The position numbers and the translations under genes are program-made. A DNA stretch of 64,000 nucleotides from Brevundimonas vitisensis. Lineage in GTDB: Bacteria; Pseudomonadota; Alphaproteobacteria; Caulobacterales; Caulobacteraceae. Numbering within the stretch: position 1 is the stretch's first letter; every line of letters starts with the position of its first letter. This document shows, piece after piece, positions 38,973 through 46,755 of this stretch. The stretch is from the NCBI RefSeq assembly GCF_016656965.1, contig NZ_CP067977.1, positions 930,001 to 994,000 on the forward strand. The letters are read 5' to 3'. Under the pieces are notes generated by a model, which made no database searches, was not told the DNA's origin, and saw only the letters and a list, made by a program, of their open reading frames with translations.

Positions 38973-39881
38973 TCAGCCCTTGGCGGCGCCCGCTCGCAGG
39001 CCCCGCTCGGCCAGGGCGACGACAGCGACCCCACCGATGGTCAGGGCCGCTCCGGTCAGGATCTGGATCGTCAGCACGTCACCCAGGAACAGGCCGCCGA
39101 TCACGATCGAAACCACGGGTGTCGCCAGAAGATAGGGCGTCACCCGTCCAGCCTCGCGCTTCTGAACCAGCCAGAAGACCAGACTGGTGGCCACCACCGA
39201 AGAGGCGATGCCCCCGAACAGCACGGCGGCCCAGGCGATCGGCGGGGCGGCGGCGACAGACTGCCACTGATCGTGCTCGACCATGGCCGAGGCAAAGCCA
39301 AGGCCTGGCAGGGTGACCATGGCGAGCAGACCCTGCATCTTCAACGGCGGGATGGAGGTCGTGCGGCGTGCGATGACGGTGGTCAGGGCCCAGGCGGCAG
39401 AGGCGGCCACCCCGACGAGAATGGCCCCCCAGTCCTCCAGAGCATGGGGGTCGGCGGACATCCAGGCCACGCCCAGGAAGGCGATTCCCATCCCGATCAA
39501 GGCCGGGCGACTGAGGCGTTCGCCCAGCAGCAGGAAGGCGAACAGGGCTGTGAACGGAATCCACAGCTGGGCCGCCACCGAGACCGGGCTGACGTCCTTG
39601 GCCAGCCAGAAGGCCGTATAGATCAGCCCATAGTGCAATGGCCCGCCAACCAGGGTGATGATGGCCAGGCTTTTCAGGTTCGGAAACGGCGGTCGAATGA
39701 AGACGGCCAGGCAGAGGGCCGTGATGCCGAACCGCATCGAACCGGTCAGCAGGGGCGGCAGATGCTCGGTCGCCACCTTGGCCGCGGCATTGTTGACGCC
39801 CCAGATGATGGCGACGGCGGCCAGCGCCCCGATCTCGATCAGGGTCAGCGGACTGTGGGGCTTGTCAGGGGTCACGGGCAC
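38973..39881 (-). CDS. EamA/DMT-family transporter
   Basis: Drug/metabolite transporter of 302 residues with ten predicted transmembrane helices in two EamA repeats (about residues 15-145 and 153-295). The first repeat has AIIWGVNNAAAKVA and the second LGRVTPYLL-like AGRVTPYLLATPVVSIVIGG, both family-typical. Such proteins usually export amino acids or other small metabolites; the substrate cannot be assigned. Confidence 0.88.
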   Translation of the reverse strand: MPVTPDKPHSPLTLIEIGALAAVAIIWGVNNAAAKVATEHLPPLLTGSMRFGITALCLAVFIRPPFPNLKSLAIITLVGGPLHYGLIYTAFWLAKDVSPVSVAAQLWIPFTALFAFLLLGERLSRPALIGMGIAFLGVAWMSADPHALEDWGAILVGVAASAAWALTTVIARRTTSIPPLKMQGLLAMVTLPGLGFASAMVEHDQWQSVAAAPPIAWAAVLFGGIASSVVATSLVFWLVQKREAGRVTPYLLATPVVSIVIGGLFLGDVLTIQILTGAALTIGGVAVVALAERGLRAGAAKG

Positions 39882-39952
39882 CGGGGCCTCATGCCACAGG
39901 CTGGCCGAGCATGCGCCTCAAGAGTGGTGTCCGGGTGTTTCCGTCCGACCGC

Positions 39953-40420
39953 TCAGTCCGCCAGACGGCGCTGGATGCGGTGCAGGGACGGCATGCCCTC
40001 GACATTGGTGTAGATCAGGTCGCCCGCGCGGACCGGGCCGTCGTCGGCCTCGGCGATCCGGCACTGGCCCAGCTGGAACGGCTGGCCGTCGCGCAGCATC
40101 AGCATGACGCCCGTATCCAGCCACTGGATGACATAGTCGACGCCATCCTGGGCATCGGTGCGGTCCAGCGTGGCCTCGATCTCGGCGCGATTGGCTCGGT
40201 CACGGGTCGAGGCCACATAGTGGACGCTGCCATCAGCCTTGAACCGCATCCACTCATAGGGTGCCCGCTCATAAAAGGCCTGGACGCCCGGCTCGTCGGC
40301 CCGAACCGACACCAGGCTCCAGGTTCCAACGACATTGACGGCATCGCAGGGCTGGGCCGAGGCTACCCCGGCGCCGGCGACGACAGCCGACGCCGCCAGT
40401 GTCGCGATGACTGAGCGCAT
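39953..40420 (-). CDS. Exported protein with lipocalin-like start, unknown function
   Basis: Hypothetical secreted protein of 155 residues. Signal peptide ends near VASA-Q. The mature part starts with CDAVNVVGTWSLVSVRADEPG, reminiscent of lipocalin-like GTW motifs, and is rich in predicted beta strands. Two cysteines (C25 and one in LGQCRIAE) may pair. Ten bases separate it from ssb upstream on the same strand, so it could be co-expressed from the ssb promoter. Confidence 0.68.
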   Translation of the reverse strand: MRSVIATLAASAVVAGAGVASAQPCDAVNVVGTWSLVSVRADEPGVQAFYERAPYEWMRFKADGSVHYVASTRDRANRAEIEATLDRTDAQDGVDYVIQWLDTGVMLMLRDGQPFQLGQCRIAEADDGPVRAGDLIYTNVEGMPSLHRIQRRLAD

Positions 40421-40429
40421 CGGTTCGCC

Positions 40430-40930
40430 TTAGAAGGGGATGTCGTCGTTCAGGTCGTAGCTTTCCTTGGGACCGCTGGGCTTGTTGGCCCCGCCGGTCG
40501 AGAAGCCCGAGGAATAGTCGTCGTCATTTCCGCGGCCGCCGCCATAGCCGCCGCCCTGCGATCCGCCGCCGCCGCCGTCACGGCCGCCCAGCATGGTCAG
40601 CTCACCCTTGAACTTGCCCACCACGACCTCGGTCGAATATTTCTCGACGCCGTCCTTGTCGGTCCACTTGCGGGTCTGAAGCGCGCCTTCGATATAGACG
40701 GTCGAGCCCTTTTTCACATAGTTTTCAACGACCTTGACGATGTTGTCGTTGAAGATCACGACCCGGTGCCACTCGGTCTTTTCCTTGCGCTCGCCCGAGG
40801 ACTTGTCGCGCCAGGTCTCGGACGTGGCGATCGACAGATTGGCGATCCGGTCGCCGTTCGGCATGGACCGGATTTCGGGGTCGCGGCCCAGATTGCCGAC
40901 CAGAATGACCTTGTTGACGCTGCCAGCCAT
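40430..40930 (-). CDS. ssb: Single-stranded DNA-binding protein
   Basis: Essential replication and repair factor of 166 residues. The OB fold occupies residues 1-110 ([19 protein letters not shown] at the start, [11 protein letters not shown], and [14 protein letters not shown] [12 protein letters not shown]). A glycine-rich linker (about 118-150) leads to the acidic protein-binding tail ending DLNDDIPF. The leader upstream contains three 40-bp repeats and an SOS-box promoter. Confidence 0.96.
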   Translation of the reverse strand: MAGSVNKVILVGNLGRDPEIRSMPNGDRIANLSIATSETWRDKSSGERKEKTEWHRVVIFNDNIVKVVENYVKKGSTVYIEGALQTRKWTDKDGVEKYSTEVVVGKFKGELTMLGGRDGGGGGSQGGGYGGGRGNDDDYSSGFSTGGANKPSGPKESYDLNDDIPF

Positions 40931-40943
40931 GCCGGGCTCCCTC

Positions 40944-41063
40944 GTTTGTTTTGGCCTACCGCGCTTCGCGCTGCTTGAGGCCGGTTTGTTGGGGCCTACC
41001 GCGCTTCGCGCGACTTGAGGCCGGTTGGTTGAGGCCTATCGCGCTACGCGCTGCTTGAGGCCG
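40944..41063. repeat. Three tandem 40-bp hairpin repeats in the ssb leader
   Basis: Three consecutive imperfect 40-bp units at 40944-40983, 40984-41023 and 41024-41063. Each contains GGCCTA/T, a GCGC-TTCG-CGC-type inner hairpin (CGCGCTTCGCGC; CGCGCTACGCGC in unit 3) and a closing GAGGCC, so each can fold as a stem-loop. Units 1 and 2 differ at few positions. They lie 13 bases upstream of the ssb start codon and would be transcribed in its leader. Confidence 0.85.
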
Positions 41064-41177
41064 ATTGATGATGCCGCGGCCGCTTGCCCGCTGCCGTTGA
41101 CGCATGCCCTAAACAACTGAGCGGCGGAGACGAGACCGATCTGACAGCCTGAGCAAATCCCGGTGGATAAGCGTCAG

Positions 41178-41206
41178 ATGTTCCACCTTTGTTCACATTT
41201 CGTCAA
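41178..41206 (-). promoter_or_regulatory. LexA (SOS) box within a predicted ssb promoter
   Basis: GTTC-CACCTTT-GTTC at 41180-41194 is an exact match to the alphaproteobacterial LexA box GTTC-N7-GTTC. On the minus strand a -35-like TTGACG (41206-41201) lies 17 bases from a -10-like GAACAT (41183-41178), with the box between them, the place where a repressor would block RNA polymerase. The promoter faces ssb, about 240 bases away. Box: seen; -10 element: weak. Confidence 0.75.
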
Positions 41207-41658
41207 GGGGTGGTCGGAGCGTCATCGGGCGGAGCCGCGACGGCGATGGGAGCACCGGTTTCGTCCCGCACGATCGCGCCGGGCACAGCCAGACGCCCGT
41301 CGCCGGTGCGGGCCATGGAGAAGAACCGCCCGCCGTCGAGGGTTCGCGACACCGAAATGCCCGTGGCGTCAATGAAGATGAACTGGCCGTTGTAGGCCCC
41401 CATGATCTCGCGCCGGTTGCCACCCAGACGCAGGAAGCCGACCCGCATCTTTTCCAGCTCAGCGAAACAGGTCTCCAGCTGCGGCAGGTCGCGTCCGACG
41501 ACGTTGTAGCGCAGGCCGTCCTCCCCTTCCGGATCGGGGACGACGTAATAGCAGACCCCCTCGTCGAAGGGCGGCTTGACCGCATTGGTACAGGCGGACA
41601 GGACCAGGGTCGCAAGGGCAGTCAGGGCCGCAGCCCCCAGGAAGGTTGCGCGCATCAT
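41203..41658 (-). CDS. Lipoprotein, unknown function
   Basis: Hypothetical 151-residue lipoprotein with lipobox LSAC (Cys23). The mature part begins with VKPPFDEGVCYYVVPDPEGEDG and has two more cysteines. It overlaps the upstream gene by 4 nt (start ATG 41658, with GGAGG four bases upstream; a second ATG follows directly), so the two are coupled. The stop codon reaches into the -35 element of the predicted ssb promoter. No family recognised. Confidence 0.7.
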   Translation of the reverse strand: MMRATFLGAAALTALATLVLSACTNAVKPPFDEGVCYYVVPDPEGEDGLRYNVVGRDLPQLETCFAELEKMRVGFLRLGGNRREIMGAYNGQFIFIDATGISVSRTLDGGRFFSMARTGDGRLAVPGAIVRDETGAPIAVAAPPDDAPTTP

Positions 41659-42332
41659 CCGACCTCCGGAATGGCGCAGGAGCGGTTCTGTTCGACCAGG
41701 GTGCGGAAGCGGCTGTTGTCGTTGGACTGCTCCACCCGGCCCGGCACCAGACGCAGAGTCAGGTCGTTCCAGCGGCCGTACTGGGCATCACCGGGGCGTA
41801 CGCAGGTCCCGGCATACAGGGCCTGAACGCAGGCATTCAGGCTCATGCTGTTGGAAACCGAGCGCCATTCCGACCCGGTATAGCGCTGGCAGAAGCCGCC
41901 GGTCGCGGCGGGCTGGGGCGCGGGCTGGCCGGTCGTCGGCTCATCGGTCACCACAGGCGGGACGACTTCGGCCAGGTCCGTGGGTGGCAGGGCCGGCGGC
42001 GGGGCCAGTGAGGCGGTCGGGGCGGCGGTCAGGCTGCCGGAAGCATCGAAGCCGACGTCCAGGGCATCAGTGGCCAGGCCGTTGCGCTGGGCGCAGTCGG
42101 TCAGGGTGGCCATGCCGACGAACTGTCCGTTGACGAAACAGCGCAGTTCGCGCGTCGGCTCCAGCGACTGAGCCTCGGCCAGATCGACGGTCAAACCGCC
42201 CTTGGACGCAGGCGGCGCCTCGGTCGGCTGTTCGCGGCCTGCGCCGAAGATCAGGGCCAGGACCACGGCAGCCACAACGGCCAGTCCGGCGCCGATGGCG
42301 ATGATCATACGGTTATCGGGTGGGGTCGCCAT
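41655..42332 (-). CDS. Membrane-anchored periplasmic protein, unknown function
   Basis: Hypothetical 225-residue protein. One N-terminal transmembrane helix (about residues 9-30) is followed by a periplasmic region with two cysteine-containing segments (RELRCFVNGQFVGMATLTDC and GFCQRYTGSEWRSVSNSMSLNACVQ) joined by a Pro/Ala-rich linker. The segments may be small disulfide-bonded modules. Coupled to the following lipoprotein gene by a 4-nt overlap, suggesting a shared envelope role. Confidence 0.7.
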   Translation of the reverse strand: MATPPDNRMIIAIGAGLAVVAAVVLALIFGAGREQPTEAPPASKGGLTVDLAEAQSLEPTRELRCFVNGQFVGMATLTDCAQRNGLATDALDVGFDASGSLTAAPTASLAPPPALPPTDLAEVVPPVVTDEPTTGQPAPQPAATGGFCQRYTGSEWRSVSNSMSLNACVQALYAGTCVRPGDAQYGRWNDLTLRLVPGRVEQSNDNSRFRTLVEQNRSCAIPEVG

Positions 42333-42413
42333 CAGAGGTCTCGCGGAGGCTGAGGCGATCCAATAACCCTGCCAAGGGTGACGGCGTCAACCGCCAACCG
42401 CCCCGGCGACGCC

Positions 42414-45140
42414 CTAACCGCCCAGACGCGCCAGGGCCGCCTGATAGTTGGCCAGCTGTGCCGTCAGATAGGCCGGAGCCTGTCCGGTAACGGCGGGGGT
42501 ATTGGCCGTGGGAGACAGCGACCGATAGGCATCGCGTACTGCCTTCATTGCCGCCTGAAGCCGCTCGCCGGTCGCCTTCTGGGCTTCGGGCGTGGACAGG
42601 CTGAGCGTCTTGGGAAGGTCGAGGCCAAAGGTCTTGATCTCGCCGGTACCGCCGGTTGCGCCGATAAATCCTGCGGACAGACCCAGACCCGCCAGGGCAT
42701 CGCGGCCCGGCTCGCCCGCGCTGATGACCGCTCCGACCTTGCCGTCGCGGGCGGTGATGGTCAGCCGATGCAGCCCGGCCTGAAGAGCGTTCTGGCCGCG
42801 CGTGCCCTCGGCCTTGTCGGCGCTCTCGGCGGCGACGGTGACCTTGAGCCGGGTGTTGGAGGCCTGCTCGATCTTGCGGGCCAGGGTCTGGAGCGTATCG
42901 CGCGCCTCGATCGTCACAGCCACCTGACGGCCACCGTTGGCGGGCGAGACATAGAAGCGGTCGCCGGGCCGCAGGGCCGTGGCGTCGATCAATCGCTTGG
43001 ACGCGGTCTGGTCGATCTCTCCGGTCGGCAGGCCCAGACGGTCCAGCACACTGGCCCCGCCCGAGGCGATGGCCAGGGTCAGGGGCGCGGCCTTGTCCCC
43101 TGCCCCCGCCCACTGGCGGTTCCATTCGACCACTCCGGTCAGGGGATCGACACGGCTGAGATAGGCAGTGGTCGGGTCGGTGGCCTTGGCATCCAGGGCG
43201 CGGTTCTCCGTGCCCGTGATCCAGACCTTGCCGTCGTGCAGCTTGATATCGGCCGCCGTGTCGTCGCCCGCAGTCCCGACATAGGTCAGACGGTCGTCAG
43301 CAGAGGCGGTCAGATCGCTGCCCAGCACGGCGATGAAGGCATCCGTGCCGCCGGAATGGGCGGTGTTGATGGTGCCAATATCCAGCGCGTCGTTGCGGGT
43401 GGTGCCGGTCAGGATGACCTTGCCGTCCGACACAGCCAGGCCGGCGATGTCGCCGCCCGCCACGCCCAGGTCGCGGCTGGAAGCCAGGGACGGCTTGCCC
43501 GCCGCATCGAGCGTGAAGTGGCGCACGACCAGACGGCCCGCTTCGACGCCCGCCGTATAGAGGTTGGAACCGTCGATGGCCGTGGCCTGGACATCGTCAT
43601 CGCTGCCGCTGCCGAACTGATCGACGCCGACGGACGTCACCGTATAAGCGGCCCCAGGATAGGGTTGGCTGGCCTTGAAAGCCTGGACATAGCCATCCCA
43701 GCCGCCGGCCGACGAAGCACCCGTCATGGCCGACTTCGCCCGCCCGCCGACATAGACCAGGCCATCGGCCCCAAAGCTGACCGAGGTCGCCTCGTCGGCT
43801 GCCCGTGCGCCCCGGCTCTGTGTCCACAGTTCCTCGCCCGCCGCATCGAAGACGGTGACGAAACTGTCCGACAAGGCGGGATCGACGACGGACTGGCCCG
43901 GGATCAGCGCGCCTGTCACCGAACCGGCGACGGCCACGCGCCCATCGGCATCGACGGCGATGGCGTGACCAGAGGCGCTGGAGGCCGCCCCCAGGGCGCG
44001 GGTCGCGACGACACGTCCCGTGCTGTCGAGCTTGAGCAGGGCGACATCCTGCTGGCCCTTGATCGGCTGGTCCCCGGTCCCGGCCTTCATGTCGGCGACC
44101 AGCCACAGGGTGCCGTCCGGGCCGGTGGCGCTGGCGCGGATGGTCTCGACGCCCTCGGGCAGGGCGGTCTGGCTGGCGCGACCCTCGACCCAATGGCTCT
44201 CGCCCAGGCGAGCGACGGCGTCGGGGGGTGTGCCGCCCTGATCGGTCTGGAACTTCAGCAGCTGCTCCGCACCGGTTCCGGTCGCCTGGGCCACATAGAC
44301 GGCGTCGGCCGACTGGCTTGCCGTGAAGGATACGGTCTCGGTCGAGACCCCCCGGATGGCCAGGGCCCAGCGGTCGGGCCCGTTGGGCAGGGTCACGGTC
44401 TTGCCCGCCACGGTCAGGGTCTTGGGTTCTGACTTCAGCTGCTCGCGGCCGATGCGGGTATCCAACCCTGCGGCATCCAGCTTCTCATTGATGAAGGATG
44501 TGACAGTGCCGAGGGTTCGGGGCGTTGTGCCCATGTCGTCCAGGTCGATGGGGACAGTCGTCTTCCCCAAAGTTCCGCGTTTGATCGTGATGTCGAAGCG
44601 AACCTCTCCGGCGAAGGCTGCGACCTCGCTGTCGGCCGATCCCTCGTGGATAGGGCCGGTGATGGAGATGGCGCTGTCTCGCTGAACGGCAGCCGTGGTC
44701 TTGCTGGTCGAGGACGATATCCCCTGGACGACGCGCACATCCTCCAGCCGGGCGGAGGCCACATAGGTTCCGACCTCGGCCAGGCCGGCTGCAAAGCGCT
44801 TGGCCAGCAGCGCCTGTTCGGCCGCACCGACCCCCTTCGTGGCGGCCCGGTTTGAAACGGCATTCAGGGCTTCAAGCCCCTGATAGAGGGCGAACAGCTT
44901 CTTGTAGTCGGCAGACGCCGCGTTGAGGTCGACCCGCGCCGCCCCTTCGTCGATGAAGCGACGCCCCCCGAGGGCCGCGCGGACCAGGGCATCGGCCTTC
45001 GGTGCCTGGGCCTGGGCGCTCGCATCCCACGGCGGGGTCGGCTGACGGCGCGTGGCAGCACTCAGGGCAGAGCCGGCCGACGACGATGTGAACGTCGAAG
45101 TGCCGCCGTACAGACCCAGAAGATAGCCGTTGTCGATCAC
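42414..45140 (-). CDS. flaEY: FlaEY-like flagellar regulatory/filament-associated protein
   Basis: Large 908-residue protein matched by size, layout and locus to FlaEY of Caulobacter, a protein encoded beside the flagellins and linked to flagellin expression and assembly. Residues ~1-240 are helical and flagellin-like (SADYKKLFALYQGLEALNAVSNRA); ~270-680 hold repeated short blades with DG.LWLV.D, VYVGGRAKS and VWITGTENR motifs, like a beta-propeller; ~700-860 contain segments like flagellar hook-associated proteins (RFYVSPANGGRQVAVTIEA). No signal peptide, fitting export by the flagellar apparatus or a cytoplasmic role. The name rests on synteny and recall of the family, not on a search. Confidence 0.7.
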   Translation of the reverse strand: MIDNGYLLGLYGGTSTFTSSSAGSALSAATRRQPTPPWDASAQAQAPKADALVRAALGGRRFIDEGAARVDLNAASADYKKLFALYQGLEALNAVSNRAATKGVGAAEQALLAKRFAAGLAEVGTYVASARLEDVRVVQGISSSTSKTTAAVQRDSAISITGPIHEGSADSEVAAFAGEVRFDITIKRGTLGKTTVPIDLDDMGTTPRTLGTVTSFINEKLDAAGLDTRIGREQLKSEPKTLTVAGKTVTLPNGPDRWALAIRGVSTETVSFTASQSADAVYVAQATGTGAEQLLKFQTDQGGTPPDAVARLGESHWVEGRASQTALPEGVETIRASATGPDGTLWLVADMKAGTGDQPIKGQQDVALLKLDSTGRVVATRALGAASSASGHAIAVDADGRVAVAGSVTGALIPGQSVVDPALSDSFVTVFDAAGEELWTQSRGARAADEATSVSFGADGLVYVGGRAKSAMTGASSAGGWDGYVQAFKASQPYPGAAYTVTSVGVDQFGSGSDDDVQATAIDGSNLYTAGVEAGRLVVRHFTLDAAGKPSLASSRDLGVAGGDIAGLAVSDGKVILTGTTRNDALDIGTINTAHSGGTDAFIAVLGSDLTASADDRLTYVGTAGDDTAADIKLHDGKVWITGTENRALDAKATDPTTAYLSRVDPLTGVVEWNRQWAGAGDKAAPLTLAIASGGASVLDRLGLPTGEIDQTASKRLIDATALRPGDRFYVSPANGGRQVAVTIEARDTLQTLARKIEQASNTRLKVTVAAESADKAEGTRGQNALQAGLHRLTITARDGKVGAVISAGEPGRDALAGLGLSAGFIGATGGTGEIKTFGLDLPKTLSLSTPEAQKATGERLQAAMKAVRDAYRSLSPTANTPAVTGQAPAYLTAQLANYQAALARLGG

Positions 45141-45254
45141 GATATGCTCCGCCCGTCCATCATGGCCGATCGGGCGTAACGAGGGCTTAACGTCCGCTCG
45201 CGGAACGCAGTGCGGCGGAAATCGTTAATGGGCCGGAACCCTTGGAGCGCCGCC

Positions 45255-45374
45255 ATGCAGATCTTGAGCCGGACCCTGACCGCGATCCTAGCGATGTATG
45301 GCCTGGGGCCGCGCGCGACGCCGCGTCGGCGGCCGCCGATCCAGCTGGGCCGGATGGGCAGCCGCATCAGCTGA
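45255..45374 (+). CDS. Possible small basic protein (39 residues)
   Basis: A short frame in the 241-base gap between flaEY and the first flagellin. ATG 45255 is preceded by TTGGAG at eight to nine bases. The 39-residue product starts with an amphipathic hydrophobic stretch (ILSRTLTAILAMYGLG) and ends in a basic Pro/Arg tail. A minus-strand frame (45137-45367) covers the same bases but lacks a good start site. Support is limited to the start site and composition. Confidence 0.28.
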   Translation: MQILSRTLTAILAMYGLGPRATPRRRPPIQLGRMGSRIS

Positions 45375-45381
45375 GGGCCCG

Positions 45382-46215
45382 TTAGCCCTGGAACAGTGAC
45401 AGGATGATCTGCGGAGCCTGGTTGGCGATCGACAGCGACTGAGCCCCCAGCTGCTGCTGGACCTGCAGAGCCTGCAGCCGCGCGCTTTCCTTGGCCAGAT
45501 CGGCGTCCACCAGATTGCCGATGCCCGATTCCAGCGTGTCCATCAGCTTGGTGACGAAGGTGTTGTGAGCCTCGATCTGCTTGGCCTGAGACCCGATCTC
45601 GCCGAGGGCCTGGTTCAGCTGAGTGATCGAGTCGTCCAGCTTGGCCAGGGCCAGGTCCGCACCGGTGGCCGTCAGCAGGCTGTCGCTGAGCGACAGTTCG
45701 ATGATCGACCCGCTGAGCGACAGATCCTTGGACGACAGCGTGATCGAGGACGAGGCGTCGGCATTGGCCAGGAACTGGATGCCCGCAGTGAGCGATCCGT
45801 TCAGCAGGTTGCCGCCGTCGAAGGAGGCATTCTGAACCGCCGTTGAAATGGCGCGAAGCAGGGCCTTGAAGTCCGCGTCCAGCAGGGTGCGGGACTGGGT
45901 CTTCAGCGACTCGTCCTTGGCGGCGACCACCTTTTCCTTGAGCTGGTTCAGCAGATCCGAGACCGATTCACCGGCCGACAGCGCCACGTCTGCGATGGAG
46001 GTCGCACGGTCAAGGCTCTGTTTGACGGCCCCCAGGGCCCCCACATCGGCGCGCTGCTGCTGGGCGATGGCCCAGACGGCGGCATTGTCCTTGGCACCCT
46101 GGATCTTCAGGCCGGTGCTGACGCGGTTCTGTACGTCGCTGAGCCGGTCGTTGGTCCGGGTCAGGTTCTGCAGCGCGATGGCAGCTGCGGCATTGGTATG
46201 GACGCTGTTCGACAT
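45382..46215 (-). CDS. Flagellin (fljJ-like position)
   Basis: Filament subunit of 277 residues. N-terminal D0/D1 helix (NAAAAIALQNLTRTNDRLSDVQNRVSTG) and C-terminal D0 (LQALQVQQQLGAQSLSIANQ) are typical; the middle is short, as in the small flagellins of Caulobacterales. By order next to flaEY it matches fljJ, but the paralogue name is an inference. ATG 46215 gives the conserved start MSNSVHTN; the frame upstream adds 11 unrelated residues. It differs clearly from the second flagellin at 46756-47586 although both share length and plan. Confidence 0.93.
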   Translation of the reverse strand: MSNSVHTNAAAAIALQNLTRTNDRLSDVQNRVSTGLKIQGAKDNAAVWAIAQQQRADVGALGAVKQSLDRATSIADVALSAGESVSDLLNQLKEKVVAAKDESLKTQSRTLLDADFKALLRAISTAVQNASFDGGNLLNGSLTAGIQFLANADASSSITLSSKDLSLSGSIIELSLSDSLLTATGADLALAKLDDSITQLNQALGEIGSQAKQIEAHNTFVTKLMDTLESGIGNLVDADLAKESARLQALQVQQQLGAQSLSIANQAPQIILSLFQG

Positions 46216-46282
46216 GGCTTTCGGCCCCCGGGAGGTTTCGGGTGCCAAGCTAGACGCTGAGTCGTATGCGTATGGTTAACGC

Positions 46283-46297
46283 GCGCTAACCACGCCG
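46283..46297 (-). promoter_or_regulatory. Weak sigma-54 promoter candidate for the first flagellin
   Basis: On the minus strand CGGCGTGGTTAGCGC has GG and GC spaced by ten bases, but its -12 part is GCGC rather than TTGC. It lies 68 bases before the flagellin ATG, close to the 73 bases seen at the better promoter of the second flagellin. Confidence 0.3.
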
Positions 46298-46298
46298 T

Positions 46299-46330
46299 TT
46301 AACGCCCGGGAGGCCTCTCCCGCGCGTTAA
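46299..46330 (-). terminator. Strong hairpin between flaG and the first flagellin
   Basis: TTAACGCCCGGGAG (46299-46312), loop GCCT, and CTCCCGCGCGTTAA (46317-46330) pair at 13 of 14 positions. It lies about 50 bases after the flaG stop and has no T tract. It may end the upstream transcript or protect a 3' end. Confidence 0.5.
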
Positions 46331-46381
46331 CAAAGGTCTGAACTTCACACCGAATGGCGTGTCGGGCGGATGCCCAGGGGT

Positions 46382-46663
46382 CTAGAACTCGACGTCCACG
46401 GCGGACCCCGGCGTATAGTGTCCGGCGCTGAGCGCCTCGACGATCTGCTCGCGGGGCAGTTGGCGGACCACTTCACCGGTCACCCGGTCCAGGGTCTTGT
46501 AGATGAAGGAGCCGGGCCGGCTGCCTTCTTCGATCACCAGGCGATAGCGCGACAGGCGCTCCGCGTCCTGGGCCGTGCGGGATTGCGCGAAATCCCCTCC
46601 GGCGGAAGCACCGCTGGCGGGAGTGACGGGCGGGACAAGTCCTATCTTTGCATTTGGGGTCAT
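46382..46663 (-). CDS. flaG: FlaG-family flagellar protein
   Basis: Small 93-residue flagellar protein of the FlaG family, which affects filament length. The conserved C-terminal part is seen: LSRYRLVIEEGSRPGSFIYKTLDRVTGEVVRQLPREQIVEAL. The N-terminus is a short disordered stretch. It sits between the two flagellin genes, as in Caulobacter flagellin clusters. AGGAG lies just upstream of the ATG, somewhat closer than usual. Confidence 0.88.
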   Translation of the reverse strand: MTPNAKIGLVPPVTPASGASAGGDFAQSRTAQDAERLSRYRLVIEEGSRPGSFIYKTLDRVTGEVVRQLPREQIVEALSAGHYTPGSAVDVEF

Positions 46664-46719
46664 GGCTCCTGTCGTCGGACTTTAGCCGACGCCTCTGGTG
46701 AGCGGGGCCCGGAGCGGTT

Positions 46720-46741
46720 GGGCGGAGCGTAAGCCCCGCCC
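46720..46741 (-). terminator. Hairpin after the second flagellin
   Basis: GGGCGGAGC (46720-46728), four-base loop, GCCCCGCCC (46733-46741), with one mismatch, 15 bases after the flagellin stop codon. No T tract. It probably separates abundant flagellin mRNA from flaG or stabilises its 3' end. Confidence 0.45.
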
Positions 46742-46755
46742 TTCCGTTTCGATCC

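Noticed and set aside
45137..45367. Minus-strand 76-codon frame between flaEY and the flagellin
   Set aside because: Overlaps the flaEY start, lacks a ribosome-binding site and has an Arg-rich product typical of GC-rich non-coding frames.
46274..46291. CtrA-type box TTAA-N7-TTAA before the first flagellin
   Set aside because: Only one half-site fits; the second half reads TAAC, so I do not call a CtrA site.
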